Source: Latrodectus hesperus (lineage: Eukaryota; Arthropoda; Arachnida; Araneae; Theridiidae). Taken from it: a DNA stretch of 64,000 nt. Below the pieces are notes generated by a model that saw nothing but the letters and a program-made list of their open reading frames with translations, was not told the origin of the DNA and made no database searches. The stretch is from the NCBI GenBank assembly GCA_037975125.1, contig CM075857.1, forward strand, positions 88,735,199 to 88,799,198, in the 5' to 3' direction. Shown here piece by piece: positions 34,965 to 49,859 of this stretch; position 1 is the first letter of the stretch; every line of letters begins with the position of its first letter. The translations under genes were made by a program, and so were the position numbers.

Positions 34965-35169
34965 GCTTGTTGAAATGGCTGCTTTTCACTGATTTGCCCG
35001 TACTCAGAATCAGGCTGTCTAACATTTCTTGAGAATACCCATTTTTGAATCAGCAAATATTTCAGTCTCTGGGGTTCCCCGGAGGGTATTATCATGCCAC
35101 AAGACTTTCCTGTAATGTATCCGACGCATGTTCTATGTTATTTAAATCAGGACAGCATACTGGCCAATC
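34965..35169 (-). pseudogene. Tc1-like transposase, C-terminal fragment
   Basis: On the minus strand, 35169-35092 reads DWPVCCPDLNNIEHASDTLQ and then reaches a stop. This is the WP..SPDLNPIEH.WD.L motif of Tc1 transposases and contains the position of the third catalytic acid (Glu, in NIEHASD). After a frameshift, 35045-34965 reads QEMLDSLILSTGKSVKSSHF, matching the order of the final IPQ.-(L)-..S(M)..R...I segment of these proteins. The upstream catalytic aspartates and the element's inverted repeats are not visible, so this is a short decayed remnant. A compound microsatellite begins about 180 bases further right. Confidence 0.65.
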
Positions 35170-35347
35170 CATTAGATCTACAATTAAATGTTTTAAATTT
35201 TACAAATTATTATGTACTTAGTTTAAATCCATTGAATTATTTAAGTATAGTCATAACATTTATGCATCAGTTCTCCTCTAAACTAGCCTTTAATTCCTTC
35301 ATATTTGATAGATGGCAGTATTTATAAACCGATTACTTTTACCAAAC
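35170..35347. other. Short unassigned spacer
   Basis: A+T-rich sequence between the Tc1 remnant and the TCTA microsatellite. A 77-codon plus-strand frame (35094-35327) is antisense to the Tc1 remnant at its start and is not a gene. Confidence 0.5.
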
Positions 35348-39590
<4,243 letters not shown>

Positions 39591-39900
39591 TTGAAAACAC
39601 ATGAAGCAATTCCGTGCGCAATCACATTATCATAACAATCAACTCAATAGGATTCGCGCGTGATTTTATTGTCCCCATTTTCTCTCAAATCATTATTGTT
39701 CTCTTTATCTGTGGAAAAGATGAGGGGGTGCTAGTGAGGGGCTGCCAGAGAGGGGGTGAGATGACTATTCCACTTTTACAAATTTCGATTGCACGTTTGG
39801 GCTCGTTGCCGTGATTGCTTTACGAAAATGGCTTCCGAAAAACCTCTTCTTGGGATTTAATAGGAATTCACTCGATTTCGTTTTCTTTAGCTTTTTGGAG
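39591..39900. other. GC-richer island C (possible conserved non-coding element)
   Basis: A compact 300-base block with G-rich runs on the plus strand (GAGGGGG near 39722, GAGGGGCTGCC near 39736, GAGGGGGTGAG near 39750) and CpG words (GGATTCGCGCGTG near 39650, GGGCTCGTTGCCGTG near 39799). A 66-codon frame (39614-39814) is unrecognised. It resembles islands A and B in style, although I see no alignable sequence shared among the three. Confidence 0.35.
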
Positions 39901-40655
<755 letters not shown>

Positions 40656-40763
40656 CCAAATTAAGTTTTGATAGTGAATAAATATTATTCAAATCAAAAT
40701 TTTGTGAATATTTAATAAGATTTCATATCTTAATTGTTAAGGTAGTGAATTTTATTTTGTTTT

Positions 40764-41036
40764 TGTTGTAAATAATATAATGCAAGTAATCGCAAAGAAA
40801 CACAAAGTAAGTCTCTTTTCGTCTGTAAAACTGTAGTCTTCTAAGACGTCCGCAATCGTCTGCTCTTACAAACTGCCTACTGATTGGTGGTTGTGTTCAA
40901 GCCGTCCAAAATCTATAAATACACCATGTTCTGTTCTATTAGTTCAGTATATGTATAATTTCTTTCTTTGTAACTTGCTTCATTAAATATTCTTTTTGCG
41001 ATTCATGGACTCTTGTTCGTTTAACGAATTTCAACA
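40764..41036 (+). repeat. 5' LTR of the copia element
   Basis: 273 bp, TGTTGTAAAT...TTTCAACA. A TATA-like word (CTATAAATA, about 40913) lies in it, with a TTCATTAAATATTC word downstream that could serve in polyadenylation. Compared with the 3' LTR it lacks 12 bases in the CTTACAAA...CTGATT region and differs at a few single positions. The base after it begins GCAGAGCGTGG; I cannot match this confidently to a tRNA end, so no primer site is assigned. Confidence 0.93.
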
Positions 41037-41121
41037 GCAGAGCGTGGTTTTCACTGTTATAAATTGAAAGCAGTTTCTAGTTTTAATTTATTGCTTGATA
41101 GAATAAATTTATGAATAAGCA

Positions 41122-42759
41122 ATGGCTTCGCCGCATGATTTGTATGGAGTAAATCCATTTGATGGGAAGAACTTTCCTGTTTGGCGGCGACGAGTGGAAG
41201 CTGTTTTGTCTGCGAAAGAACTGAAAACATACTTAGCTCAGGAGCCCGATGTGAATAAGGAAGCAGAAGTCGTTAAAGGAAAGAAAGCCTACGCATTACT
41301 CATGTCATTCTTAAGTGATCAAGTGCTCGTATCAATGAGTGGTGAAAATACGGCGAAGGAATTATGGGAGAAACTTCATGCTGTTTATGAAAGCAAAGGG
41401 GCGGTAAGCCAAATACTAACTAGAAAACGTCTTGCTACACTTAAGAAAAACAGAGATGTTTCAATGCGCCAGCACATAGATGAAGTTTCAAAACTTGTCG
41501 CCGATTTACGAATGTCTGGAGCGGAGGTTAGGGATATTGATACTGTCGTCTATATTTTGATGTCTCTCCCTCCAGAATTCGAAAATGTTAAGGTTGCATT
41601 AGAGAATCAACCGAGTGAGAATTTATCGTTAGATTTTGTAACTCAGCGTTTGATAGACTCTGAAGCTCTTTTGAATGATTCGAGAAATAAAACAAGTATT
41701 CGTTTTATGAAACAAACTGTGGATACTGCGGCTTTTTCTACGAGAAAAGAACTCACATGTTTTCATTGTAAAAAGAAAGGACATACTTCTAAATTCTGTA
41801 AAAAGAAAACGTGCTATAATTGTGGTCGTGTTGGTCATTTTAAAAAGGAATGTAAATTCAAATCTGAATCTAAGACTGATGAAAAATATTCTTCTGCTCC
41901 ATCTTTCGCTGCTGGCAATTTGACTTTCGGAAGTCTGAAAAAGTTCATTATTGATTCCGGGGCAACATCCCATATGTGCTCTCAGAAAGATTGGTTTTCA
42001 TTCATTAAACCGTCATCAGGAACTATTCGATGTGCATCCCGCTCCACTGCACTGGAAGTGAAAGGTATTGGAAGTGTAAAAGGCAAAACATCTAATGGAA
42101 TTGATATAACTTTAGAAAATTTCCTTTTTATTCCTGAACTCAATGGAGAATTAATTTCTGTAAAGAATATTGAATTAGGTGGATATAGTGTTATCTTTAG
42201 AAATAAAAAAGTGTTCATCGAAAATGAGAAAGAAAACATTTGTTTGGGTTATCGTGATAATAGTGGACAATATATTTGTGATTTTGTTCCAAATTGTGAA
42301 ATTTCCCTTACTGCGAAAGAAAATGACTTGGATTTATGGCACAGAAGACTTGGACATTCCTCTAATAAAGCCTTAAAAGAACTTGGATTGCCCACCTTTG
42401 ATAAATTTTGTGAAGTGTGTACTTTTTCCAAACAAAGTGCTTCTCCTATAGGAAAAGGTTCCAGACGATGGGCATCCGAAACTATGACATTGATTCACAT
42501 AGATGTTTGTGGCCCTATTGATCCGCCTATGGCTACAGGTGAGCGTTATTTTATGACATTAATTGATGATTATTCACGTTTTATGGAAGTTCATTTGCTG
42601 AAAAGAAAAAGTGATGTTGTGAATGAGTTAAGATGCTTTTTAAAAGCAAATCCTTCAGTACGGAAAATTAGGTGCGACAATGCAAAAGAATATGTTTGTG
42701 GTGAGCTCATCAAATGTGCTACTAAATTTGGTGTTACAATAGATCCAGTACATTGTTAG
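41122..42759 (+). pseudogene. copia gag-pol, part 1: Gag, protease, integrase (catalytic Glu lost)
   Basis: 545 codons from ATG 41122 (86 bases after the LTR) to a stop at 42757-42759. Residues about 1-200 form a copia Gag of the UBN2 type (PFDGKNFPVWRRRVE near the start, LWEKLHAVYESKGA about residue 81). Two CCHC zinc knuckles follow at about residues 213-244 (CFHCKKKGHTSKFC and CYNCGRVGHFKKEC). The aspartic protease motif DSGATSHM is at about residue 278. The pre-integrase region has LWHRRLGHSS at about residue 405. The integrase core has its first Asp in IHIDVCGPI (about residue 461) and its second in IRCDNAKEY (about 519). The frame ends just after TIDPVHC. The family's NG..ER segment carrying the third catalytic residue is absent, because the next frame starts beyond it. 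Part 2 continues directly. Confidence 0.93.
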
Positions 42760-43292
42760 AAAAAGGGCGAGCTTTAATATTTGAAGCAAAACTTAGCAAG
42801 AAATTTTGGGGATTCGCAATTTCAACTGCTGCATACCTAAGAAACAGAATTCCTAGTAGATCCATAGAAAACTGTACTCCTTATAAATTAAAATATGGTA
42901 AAGATTCCGATCTTCAAAACATTCGAGTATTTGGATGCGATGCATACGTGTTGGTTCCTCCTTCTCAAAGGAAGAAGTTAGATAAGAAGTCAAACAGAAT
43001 GATATTTGTGGGATATTCGACTATTGAATATCGTTTAATGGATCCAGATTCAAAGAGAATAGTGATATCAAGGAAGGTTGTATTTAACGAAGAAAGAAAA
43101 AGGGATTTAGAAGATAAAAATATTCTGAATGTGGATTCCATTATTTTGGAAAATGAATATGATGTTGAAGAAATTGGTGCGAAGAAAATATTACTGAAAC
43201 AATTACTACAGAAGAAATTTTGGAAAAACCACAATAGCAAAAGAAACCACCAATTAAATATCCTGAACCAGAAGTTTATGAAGCAATGGTAA
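42753..43292 (+). pseudogene. copia gag-pol, part 2: integrase C-terminal region and linker
   Basis: This frame continues the protein after the deletion: LLEKGRALIFEAKLSKKFWG, then AYLRNRIPSRS...PYKLKYGK and VFGCDAYVLVP, which is the copia integrase C-terminal stretch. Relative to relatives roughly fifteen residues are missing at the join around 42753, and the frame changes from 1 to 0. From about 43185 the family-like acidic linker is read in yet another frame (E-T-E-rich, then a P-P-I-K-Y-P-like segment). The last 30-odd codons of this frame (to the stop at 43290-43292) are therefore out of frame and not authentic. Confidence 0.85.
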
Positions 43293-44260
43293 TTTTTGAA
43301 GATTCGTTGTCGTTTAAAGATTTATCGTCACTGCCGGAGGAAGAACAGAATCTTTGGAAGAAAGCAATGGATGAAGAAATGCAGTCCATGGAAAAGAACG
43401 AAGTTTGGTGTGTTGAAGAATTACCACATGGGAAACGTGCAATTTCATGCAAATGGATTCTACGAGAAAAACGAGATGGAAAATATAAGGCTCGACTTGT
43501 TGCTCGTGGTTTTATGCAAAGAGAAGGAGTGGATTATGATAAAACATTTTCACCAGTTATCAGTATTCCTGCATTACGTGTAGTGTTTACTATTATTCTT
43601 CAAGAAAATTTAAAAGTTTATTCACTGGATGTTAAAACTGCATTTCTCAATGGTGAATTAAAAGAAATTATTTACATGGATCAACCAGAAGGATATGATG
43701 ATAATAGTGGCAGGAAAAGCCGGTTAAAGAAAATCTTATACGGACTTAAGCAGTCACCTCGTCAATGGTATGTAAAATTTTTAAATTTCATTCTCAAATT
43801 AAACTTTAAGCCATTAAATTGTGAACAATGCATTTTTATTCGTCAGTCAAAAGGTGAAAGAATTCTAATGGCACTTTATGTGGACGATTTATTAATTGCG
43901 GGTTCTGATGATAGTGAAATCAAAATTATAATTGGATTATTATCAAAAGAATTTGAAATGTCTAAATCTGGAACAGTTTCTGAATTTTTAGGAATTAAAA
44001 TTACATTTACACCTGATGGACTGTATCTAGATCAAGAAACATATATTTTGAATTTATTAAACAAATTTAAAATGTTTGATGCTAAAATAGTCTCTACTCC
44101 CATGGAAGTAGGAGCAACAGCAGCTGATTTTGAGAAAGGAAGTGCTTTTTGTGGACCCTACCGAGAACTAATAGGATCTTTAATTTATTTAGCATATACA
44201 TCTCCTCCAGATATCCTTTATGCTGTAAACTTTGAGTCAACTTCAAGAACACCCTACTGA
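43190..44260 (+). pseudogene. copia gag-pol, part 3: reverse transcriptase
   Basis: This frame is open from about 43190 except for a TAG at 43235-43237 in the linker. Its first ATG is at 43286. It holds the reverse transcriptase: WCVEELPHGKRAISCKWI, KARLVARGFMQREGVDYDKTF, then SLDVKTAFLNGELKE with the first catalytic Asp. After that come LYGLKQSPRQWY and ALYVDDLLIAGS (YVDD at about 43877-43888) with the catalytic Asp pair. It reads on through FLGIKI, STPM and the LIGSLIYLA...PDILYAVN segment. At about 44231 a frame change ends the authentic reading, and the frame stops at 44258-44260. The RT active-site residues themselves are intact. Confidence 0.93.
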
Positions 44261-44819
44261 TAGTGCTTGGAGTGCATTGAAAAGAATTTTGAGATATCTG
44301 AAAGTTACTTCAACTTTAAAACTGGAATATAAAAAGTGTGTGGATAAAAATTCATGCTTAAATGTCTATGCAGATGCTAACTGGGGTGCAAACCCAAATG
44401 ACAGAAAATCCATTTCTGGTAACATAATTATGTTTAATAATTGTCCAATATCTTGGCCTGGCCGAAAACAAAATTGTATTGATTTATCTTCCACAGAAGC
44501 AGAAATTATTGCCCTAAGTAAAGCACTTCAAGATACATTGTGGTTGAAAAACATTATTTTGGAATTAACTGATATTAAAGAAATCATGATTTTTGAAGAT
44601 AATCAATCTTGTATTAAGTGTGTAACAAAGGAAAACAACAAAGATCGATTAAAACATATAGACATTAAATTAAAATTTATTCAACATATCTTGAATTGTC
44701 ATGATATAAAAGTTTACTATATTTCATCTAACTTACAAATTGCTGATATGTTTACAAAATCTTTATCTAAGTTTAAATTAAAGGAACTTTTACCATTATG
44801 TGGATTAAAATTGTATTAG
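44232..44819 (+). pseudogene. copia gag-pol, part 4: RNase H
   Basis: After the frameshift near 44231 the protein continues with SAWSALKRILRYLKVT, VYADANWGANPNDRKSISG, SSTEAEIIALSKALQDTLWL, EDNQSCIKC and KHIDIKLKFIQ, and ends ...ADMFTKSLSKFKLKELL before the stop at 44817-44819. These are the RNase H motifs of copia elements with their acidic residues (D in YADANW, E in STEAE, D in EDNQS). The 3' LTR begins 123 bases further on. Confidence 0.93.
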
Positions 44820-44942
44820 ATTATTTCATGTTAATGTCAATATTATGTGGATGGCTTGAACGTTTCTAATTTCTTAATGTATACTTATTTTTATTGATTT
44901 ATATGATTTTATTGTGCATGTTTCTTTGTTATTAAGGGCGAG

Positions 44943-45227
44943 TGTTGTAAATAATATAATGCAAGTAATCGCAAAGAAACACAAAGTAAGTCTCTTTTCG
45001 TCTGTGAAACTGTAGTCTTCTAAGACGTCCGCAATCGTCTTCTCTTACAAATCGTCTGCTGCGTTGCCTTCTGATTAGTGGTTGTGTTCAAGCCGTCCAA
45101 AATCTATAAATACACCATGTTCTGTTCTATTAGTTCAGTATATGTATAATTTCTTTCTTTGTAACTTGCTTCATTAAATATTCTTTTTGCGATTCATGGA
45201 CTCTTGTTCGTTTAACGAATTTCAACA
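44943..45227 (+). repeat. 3' LTR of the copia element
   Basis: 285 bp, TGTTGTAAAT...TTTCAACA, followed by the GTTTT target copy. The short purine-rich AAGGGCGAG directly before it is the likely polypurine tract. It differs from the 5' LTR by a 12-base insertion and a few substitutions, pointing to an insertion that is not brand new but still young. Confidence 0.93.
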
Positions 45228-45232
45228 GTTTT

Positions 45233-45980
45233 AAATATTTTCTTTGTTTTTTTTTAATTTAAATATAATTCATTGTAGAATCATAACCTTAAATACTCAA
45301 TTAATTTTAAATTTATCTTCTTCATTTGTGCTTAATCTCTCAAAATAATAATAATTATAATATATAGATAGATAGATACATTACTGAAAGATTTTTTTCT
45401 CAATAACAGAACAACATAAATCTAGCAGTAATAGAAATTGATTTTTTTGATTTAATAACATAAAAATATTCTAAAATACGTACTTTAATTAAATGCATTG
45501 CTAGTTAAATGGAATTATATAACTGATCTCTATTATTTGTTATAAATACTTTCATTCAAAAAGTCGCAATGTAATATAACAAAATAATAAAATGGCATAA
45601 ACTGTATTATATTAGGAAGCAAATCGACCGCATCCTTTACACTTGTATGTTATTTATTAGATTCATGTAAAATATTTTAAGGAATATTAAAATTTCGTAT
45701 TTTAACTATAAAATTGTCATTTTATTACTTATAATATTATTCCATTATATGTAATTAAATTTTAATTTCCTTTTTGTTTATAAAAAAATATTATCTTCCT
45801 AAAACAGTTGCAGAACAAATGGCTAAGTAAATTTTTAATTTCTCATATAGGTTTGAATTTAATTTTAATTTATATATTTGTAGAAACATTTGGAATCAGC
45901 TGTGAAAGAATTTATAAACGTTCTTTATTTTTATACGTATATCTAGTTTTCTTTCCTATTTTATTATTACTTTCTCTATA
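45233..45980. other. A+T-rich DNA, no gene seen
   Basis: No gene recognised. A short (TAGA)n lies at about 45363-45378. Confidence 0.55.
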
Positions 45981-46126
45981 GTGCATTGCCCGACATTGAA
46001 AATGCAACACCAAAAAGAAGTTTTCAGAAAGTGATGAAACTTGGCAAACAGAGTGAAAAGCTACAAACAGTAAGTGATCTGTATTTCGAAATGATATGTA
46101 TAATATAGAACGAGAACAGGGTTGGA

Positions 46127-46800
46127 TCAGACTGATGTAGGACCATCACGAACGGCGATACATGAAGGAAAACTTCTAGGCACAGAGTCAAAGAGAGATT
46201 GGATGGCGTCCTAAGGAATGGCTCTCCAATTACTGTCAACCATTTGCCAAAAGAAATATGCAACTTTTGAAGCAGGCAATAGCAGAATCTGCAAATAGCT
46301 TTTTATCATATCACACACGTGGTCGATAGATGAGAGATCTGACAAGCCCGGTGGCAAAGGAAACCACTGTACACCTTGCACTGCATGTTGGCTGATGAGA
46401 GCAATGTGCGATCGAGCATATTCAGCTGGTAACGGGCATTGGGCATCCCCTGAAGGTAGGGGTGCCACGAGCCATATCATAACACCTAGGTAACGTTGGG
46501 CTGCCATAGTGATGTGAATGAAAACTAGAGGTGACCTGGAATCATACGCAATGGCCTCCTAAACCATTATGTCGCATTGTAGGGTGGTGAACCATTCCAC
46601 AATTGCTGCAAGATTGGTTCTGTCTCCACATTGACACCATACATGTACGTGGTATCTATCACTGAGGAAAAGAAACATGAGTCCTCTTAGATTAGGATAT
46701 TGAGCCACTCCATCGTCTACATCACTCTAATCCGGTACCATTTCAGCCGTTGGCGTCTATGCTGTAGAATCAATGTCAGTGTTTTAATGGATGTCATGAG
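46127..46800 (-). pseudogene. Tc1-like transposase, catalytic and C-terminal part, degraded
   Basis: Read from 46800 down to the stop at 46127-46129, pieces in changing frames follow the order of a Tc1 transposase. They are LTLILQHRRQRLKWYR, a DRYHVHVW...GDRTNLAAIVEW stretch, AIAYDSRSPLVFIHITMAAQRY, AEYARSHIALISQHAVQGVQ, GLSDLSSIDHVCDMI, and DAIQSLFDSVPRSFPSCIA ending RDGPTSV. The family's DNARPH motif reads EYARSH here, so the second catalytic Asp is not conserved. The SPIEHVWD motif reads SSIDHVCD. Stops and frameshifts interrupt several joins. It is certainly inactive; the 98-codon frame at 46211-46507 is its longest surviving open part. Confidence 0.75.
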
Positions 46801-46849
46801 CTCAGGTTACTAGCAACCAATCAACGGCAAATGGTTCTGCTCGATATGG

Positions 46850-47990
46850 GAAAATGCAGGGTGTCTTGCACATGCTGCAGAATTTCGGTAGACATGCTTT
46901 GTGGTTTACGGGAGCCTTTAGAACAACGGCCACTTCAGCTCTCCAAGTAATTACAGGGATTATGCCCCTACACCTTTTCATCGAAATGGAGGCCAAAACC
47001 AAATACGCAATCAAGCAAACCTGTACAGACCTTATTGAAGAAAAAATCTCCAAGCTCACCATCCACCCAGGAAGCTTCCAAGTAGACAACCACATCAGTC
47101 TAGGAGATGACCAACACTCAAAAAGGGATCAGACCATCTGTCAAATATATACTGATAGCTCCAAAATGGAAGAAAATGTAGGAGCAGCCTTTGTAGCCAT
47201 CTTAGACGGTAACATCATCCACTTTGAGAAATTCAGGCTCAATCCAAACAACACTGTCTTTCAGGCGGAACTGTATGCCATTCTAAAAGCTGTAACCTGG
47301 GCAAAGACAAGAGAAGAGAAAAGCAGCATATGGTCAGACAGCCAAGCAGCCCTCATGGCCATAAGCAACCCCACCACAACAAGTCCACTGGCCCGCGAAA
47401 TCCAACGAGAGATCAACACCACCAACAACCTACACCTCGGATGGGTTAAAGCGCACGTCGGACTAGAAGGCAACGAGACCGCCGACAGATTGGCAAAAGA
47501 AGCCACAACAGCGACCGAACTTCAAGTAAATCTGCCCACCCCAAGATCTTTTCACAAAAGGAATTCAAAACAAAGGCCATCCAATCCTGGCAACTGTCAT
47601 GGGACCAAGCTACTACAGGTCGCTTGGTACATGATATAATTCCAAAGGTTAAACCTAATAACCAATGCTGGACAAGACAGATTACACTGTTCGTCACGGG
47701 ACATGATCCATTCCCGAGCTATCTACATAGGATTGGTGCTCGGGAAAGCTACAACTGTGCCTGTGGTCATACGGGTGACCCACTTCACTATGCCACATCG
47801 TGCCCACTCACCAACTCCTGGCATTTTACTACCCCCAGCGAAAATCTGAGAATAGAATGGTTGAAAATGTTATCCACCATCCGCAAGCGAAAGCCAAAAT
47901 CATCTCGCTAATAACATTCCTCTCGGAGCACAGGGAGCTAATAATCCCTGAACGATGATGAGAGCCCAAGTACCATGAAGAAACATCAAT
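46850..47990 (+). mobile_element. LINE (non-LTR retrotransposon) 3' fragment nested in the Tc1 element
   Basis: A 5'-truncated LINE piece on the plus strand: the last part of the ORF2 protein with its RNase H domain, followed by about 80 bases of untranslated sequence. No poly(A) is visible. Its base composition is richer in G+C than the surroundings and the piece lies opposite in orientation to the Tc1 frames on either side. The insertion boundaries are judged at about 46803-46860 and 47990 from where each protein similarity stops, not from a clear target duplication. Confidence 0.7.
46854..47911 (+). pseudogene. LINE ORF2 C-terminal part with RNase H domain, one frameshift
   Basis: From about 46900 the frame reads the end of a LINE polyprotein: AFRTTATSALQVITGIMPLH, typical of the thumb/linker before RNase H. 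It then continues with the RNase H domain (QIYTDSSKMEENVGAAFV; FQAELYAILKAVTWA; SIWSDSQAALMAI; LGWVKAHVGLEGNETADRLAK). The D, E, D and the final H/D residues of the family are all present. At about 47545-47555 the frame shifts. The other frame goes on through QSWQLSWDQATTGRLVHDII, a TGHDPFPSYLHRIG segment, and the zinc-binding CACGHTGDPLHYATSC motif common at the end of such ORFs, up to a TAA at about 47909-47911. The whole upstream part (endonuclease, reverse transcriptase) is missing. Clade assignment (R1/Jockey-like) is uncertain. Confidence 0.82.
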
Positions 47991-48005
47991 GAAGCAGTGA
48001 AGCAA

Positions 48006-48311
48006 CTATCCTCCAACGCTGATTTGAGCTGTTGCGTTGGGAGCTCGCGACCACAGGCAGGGGTGACGCTCCTCTACTGGTGCTTCCTTCTTTCTCTCCA
48101 GCAGACTCCACCCAAACTGGTAGAACCCTCCCTGGGTTAGGTACAGGGAGTCCTGCTGGCGTTCACGTTCACTCTGGTTGCACCAACACACCAAAAACGT
48201 TCCTTTTTCAAACTAACTTTGCCACAGTCGGTACTCTGTGTACGCGTCCAGATATCTGTCAGTATGCTTCTTTGTCTGCTGGAAGTGACTCTGTCGATGA
48301 TGTCCTGGCAT
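48006..48311 (-). pseudogene. Tc1-like transposase, N-terminal part (probable)
   Basis: On the minus strand an ATG at 48309-48311 starts MPGHHRQSHFQQ, which resembles the MP.R.R.S.FQQ start of arthropod Tc1-like transposases. After about 32 codons a stop occurs and an open frame continues (FLVCWCNQSERERQQ...) to the end of the block. The helix-turn-helix residues are not clearly preserved. The call depends on its position just inside the right terminal repeat and on its orientation, which matches the catalytic part at 46127-46800. Confidence 0.5.
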
Positions 48312-49810
48312 TATCTGCAATTACAAGCGTCCTTTGCAACAAGAAAATCTTTTATAGACTGTTTTCCTAACAGGAATAACGGTTCGAATATTGCCCACTC
48401 TGCTGGTTCCTCAACTTATATCTTATGCTACGTGCGCTGGAGAGCTTCGCATTTCACATCATTTGCGTAACTCGATAAGGTTCGTCTATTCTGAAATTTG
48501 CATAATTTTTTGGCCATTACTTCTTGGTGTTGCATTTTCAGTGTCGAGCAGTTTAAATCATTTAAAATTGATCATGAATGATGAGTTATGTTTTTTACAC
48601 ATTACTCCAGGCTTGCGAACTGCTAAATTTCTATAATTATTTTCACTTATAAAAATTTTTTCGTTTATAATTTTCCTCTGTTTTGAAGATATATTTAATA
48701 TTATTGAAATATTTCGATAAACTATATATAATAATTTCTAATATATTACCTTAAAATTATTTTTCCATAAAATGAAATTATGATGCTATTTTTACATTTA
48801 CAACTAGAAAAATATATGATACATAAGATTCTTATTAATTTACTTTGACTAAGTGATTAGAGGTTTTGTGCCACGACCATCTAAATGACAACAATCATAT
48901 GAAAAATGTAACCCTATATCAAAAGATATATCAAAGGTTGTTACGATTAAATGGTTTTTATAAAATTTCAATTATGTATTTTAATAATATTTGCATTATT
49001 CCTTTTTAAAACAAGTTACACAACGAAAATTTAATATTTTTAATTTCTTTCTATTAAAAAAATTTTTACGATTCACTTTTTTATTTTATGCTTGTTAAAT
49101 CAAAAATTTTAGTTTAGCTTTTCTTCAGTTTTTGTGGCACATAACTGCGGATTGTTGAATTCGATGTCAAACATATTTTTAAAACACTTTGCATTATCAA
49201 GTAAATCATATTATTGAATTAAATAATTATTTCCTGTAAAATATTATATCACACTATGCATTATAAAATAAAAGTAATGTATCTTAATAAGTATTGTTAT
49301 TCAAACTTCAAGATTTCAAACATAAAATACAAGATTTAATTTTATAGACATGTTTTAAACTTACATTTGCATTTCAATTTTAATTTTAATTATATTCTTT
49401 CAAAATTGCATGAAATTTTCGATACTACAATAAATTAAAATAACTAATATTTAACTTAAAGTTACACTACATGTAAGAAACTGCTTAGATATATATTTAA
49501 AAATGCATAAATATTCCTGAAATTACCCAGATTGATAAGATAATCTTTCGCTTTAAAATCAAACTTAACCATTATCAGAATGCATTTAACATCTTATTGT
49601 TTTGTCCTGGAAGCTTCTAAAAATTTATTAAACATTAAATATGGATTTAATTATCAGTCAAGAATATCACAATAACATATTTATGTCTAATCATAAAAAA
49701 TAGTAATCATGAGGGAAAATATATTTAAATACTTATTCAATATTTATTCGTTTTTAATACCTATTTATACTTATATATTTTAATAATTATAATAATTACC
49801 ATAATTATAT

Positions 49811-49859
49811 ACTTAAAGGTAGTAATAGCTATTAATAATAGCTATTATCACCTTTAAGT
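49811..49859. repeat. 24-bp inverted repeat, 1-base centre
   Basis: Arms 49811-49834 and 49836-49859 pair with two mismatches (ACTTAAAGGTAGTAATAGCT against its complement with GATAAT). It is almost a perfect palindrome with no loop. Confidence 0.8.

Larger units (their letters stand above)
40764..45227 (+). mobile_element. Ty1/copia LTR retrotransposon, defective
   Basis: A 4,464-bp element flanked by identical GTTTT target copies (40759-40763 and 45228-45232), the 5-bp duplication typical of Ty1/copia integrases. Both LTRs start TGTTG and end CAACA. The internal part carries one gag-pol gene in the order Gag, protease, integrase, reverse transcriptase, RNase H, which is the copia order (integrase before reverse transcriptase). 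The gene is broken by an integrase deletion with frameshift, two other frameshifts and one nonsense codon. This copy could move only with proteins supplied by an intact relative. Confidence 0.95.
45985..48560 (-). mobile_element. Decayed Tc1-like transposon split by a LINE fragment
   Basis: A terminal repeat at about 45991-46021 (CGACATTGAAAATGCAACACC then AAAAAGAAG) is present inverted at about 48515-48546 (reverse complement CGACACTGAAAATGCAACACC then AAGAAG). Between them the minus strand carries the start of a transposase at about 48311-48006 and its catalytic and C-terminal parts at about 46800-46127. A LINE 3' end on the plus strand occupies the gap. Exact outer ends and TA duplications are not clear. 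Confidence 0.65.

Noticed and set aside
41037..41060. Primer-binding site of the copia element
   Set aside because: GCAGAGCGTGG follows the LTR, but I could not match it confidently to a tRNA end or internal half-tRNA site, so it is not annotated.
41629..43240. Minus-strand open frames inside the copia element
   Set aside because: They are antisense shadows of the gag-pol frame.
48032..48370. 112-codon plus-strand frame as a gene
   Set aside because: It is antisense to the probable N-terminal part of the Tc1 transposase and shows no known motif.
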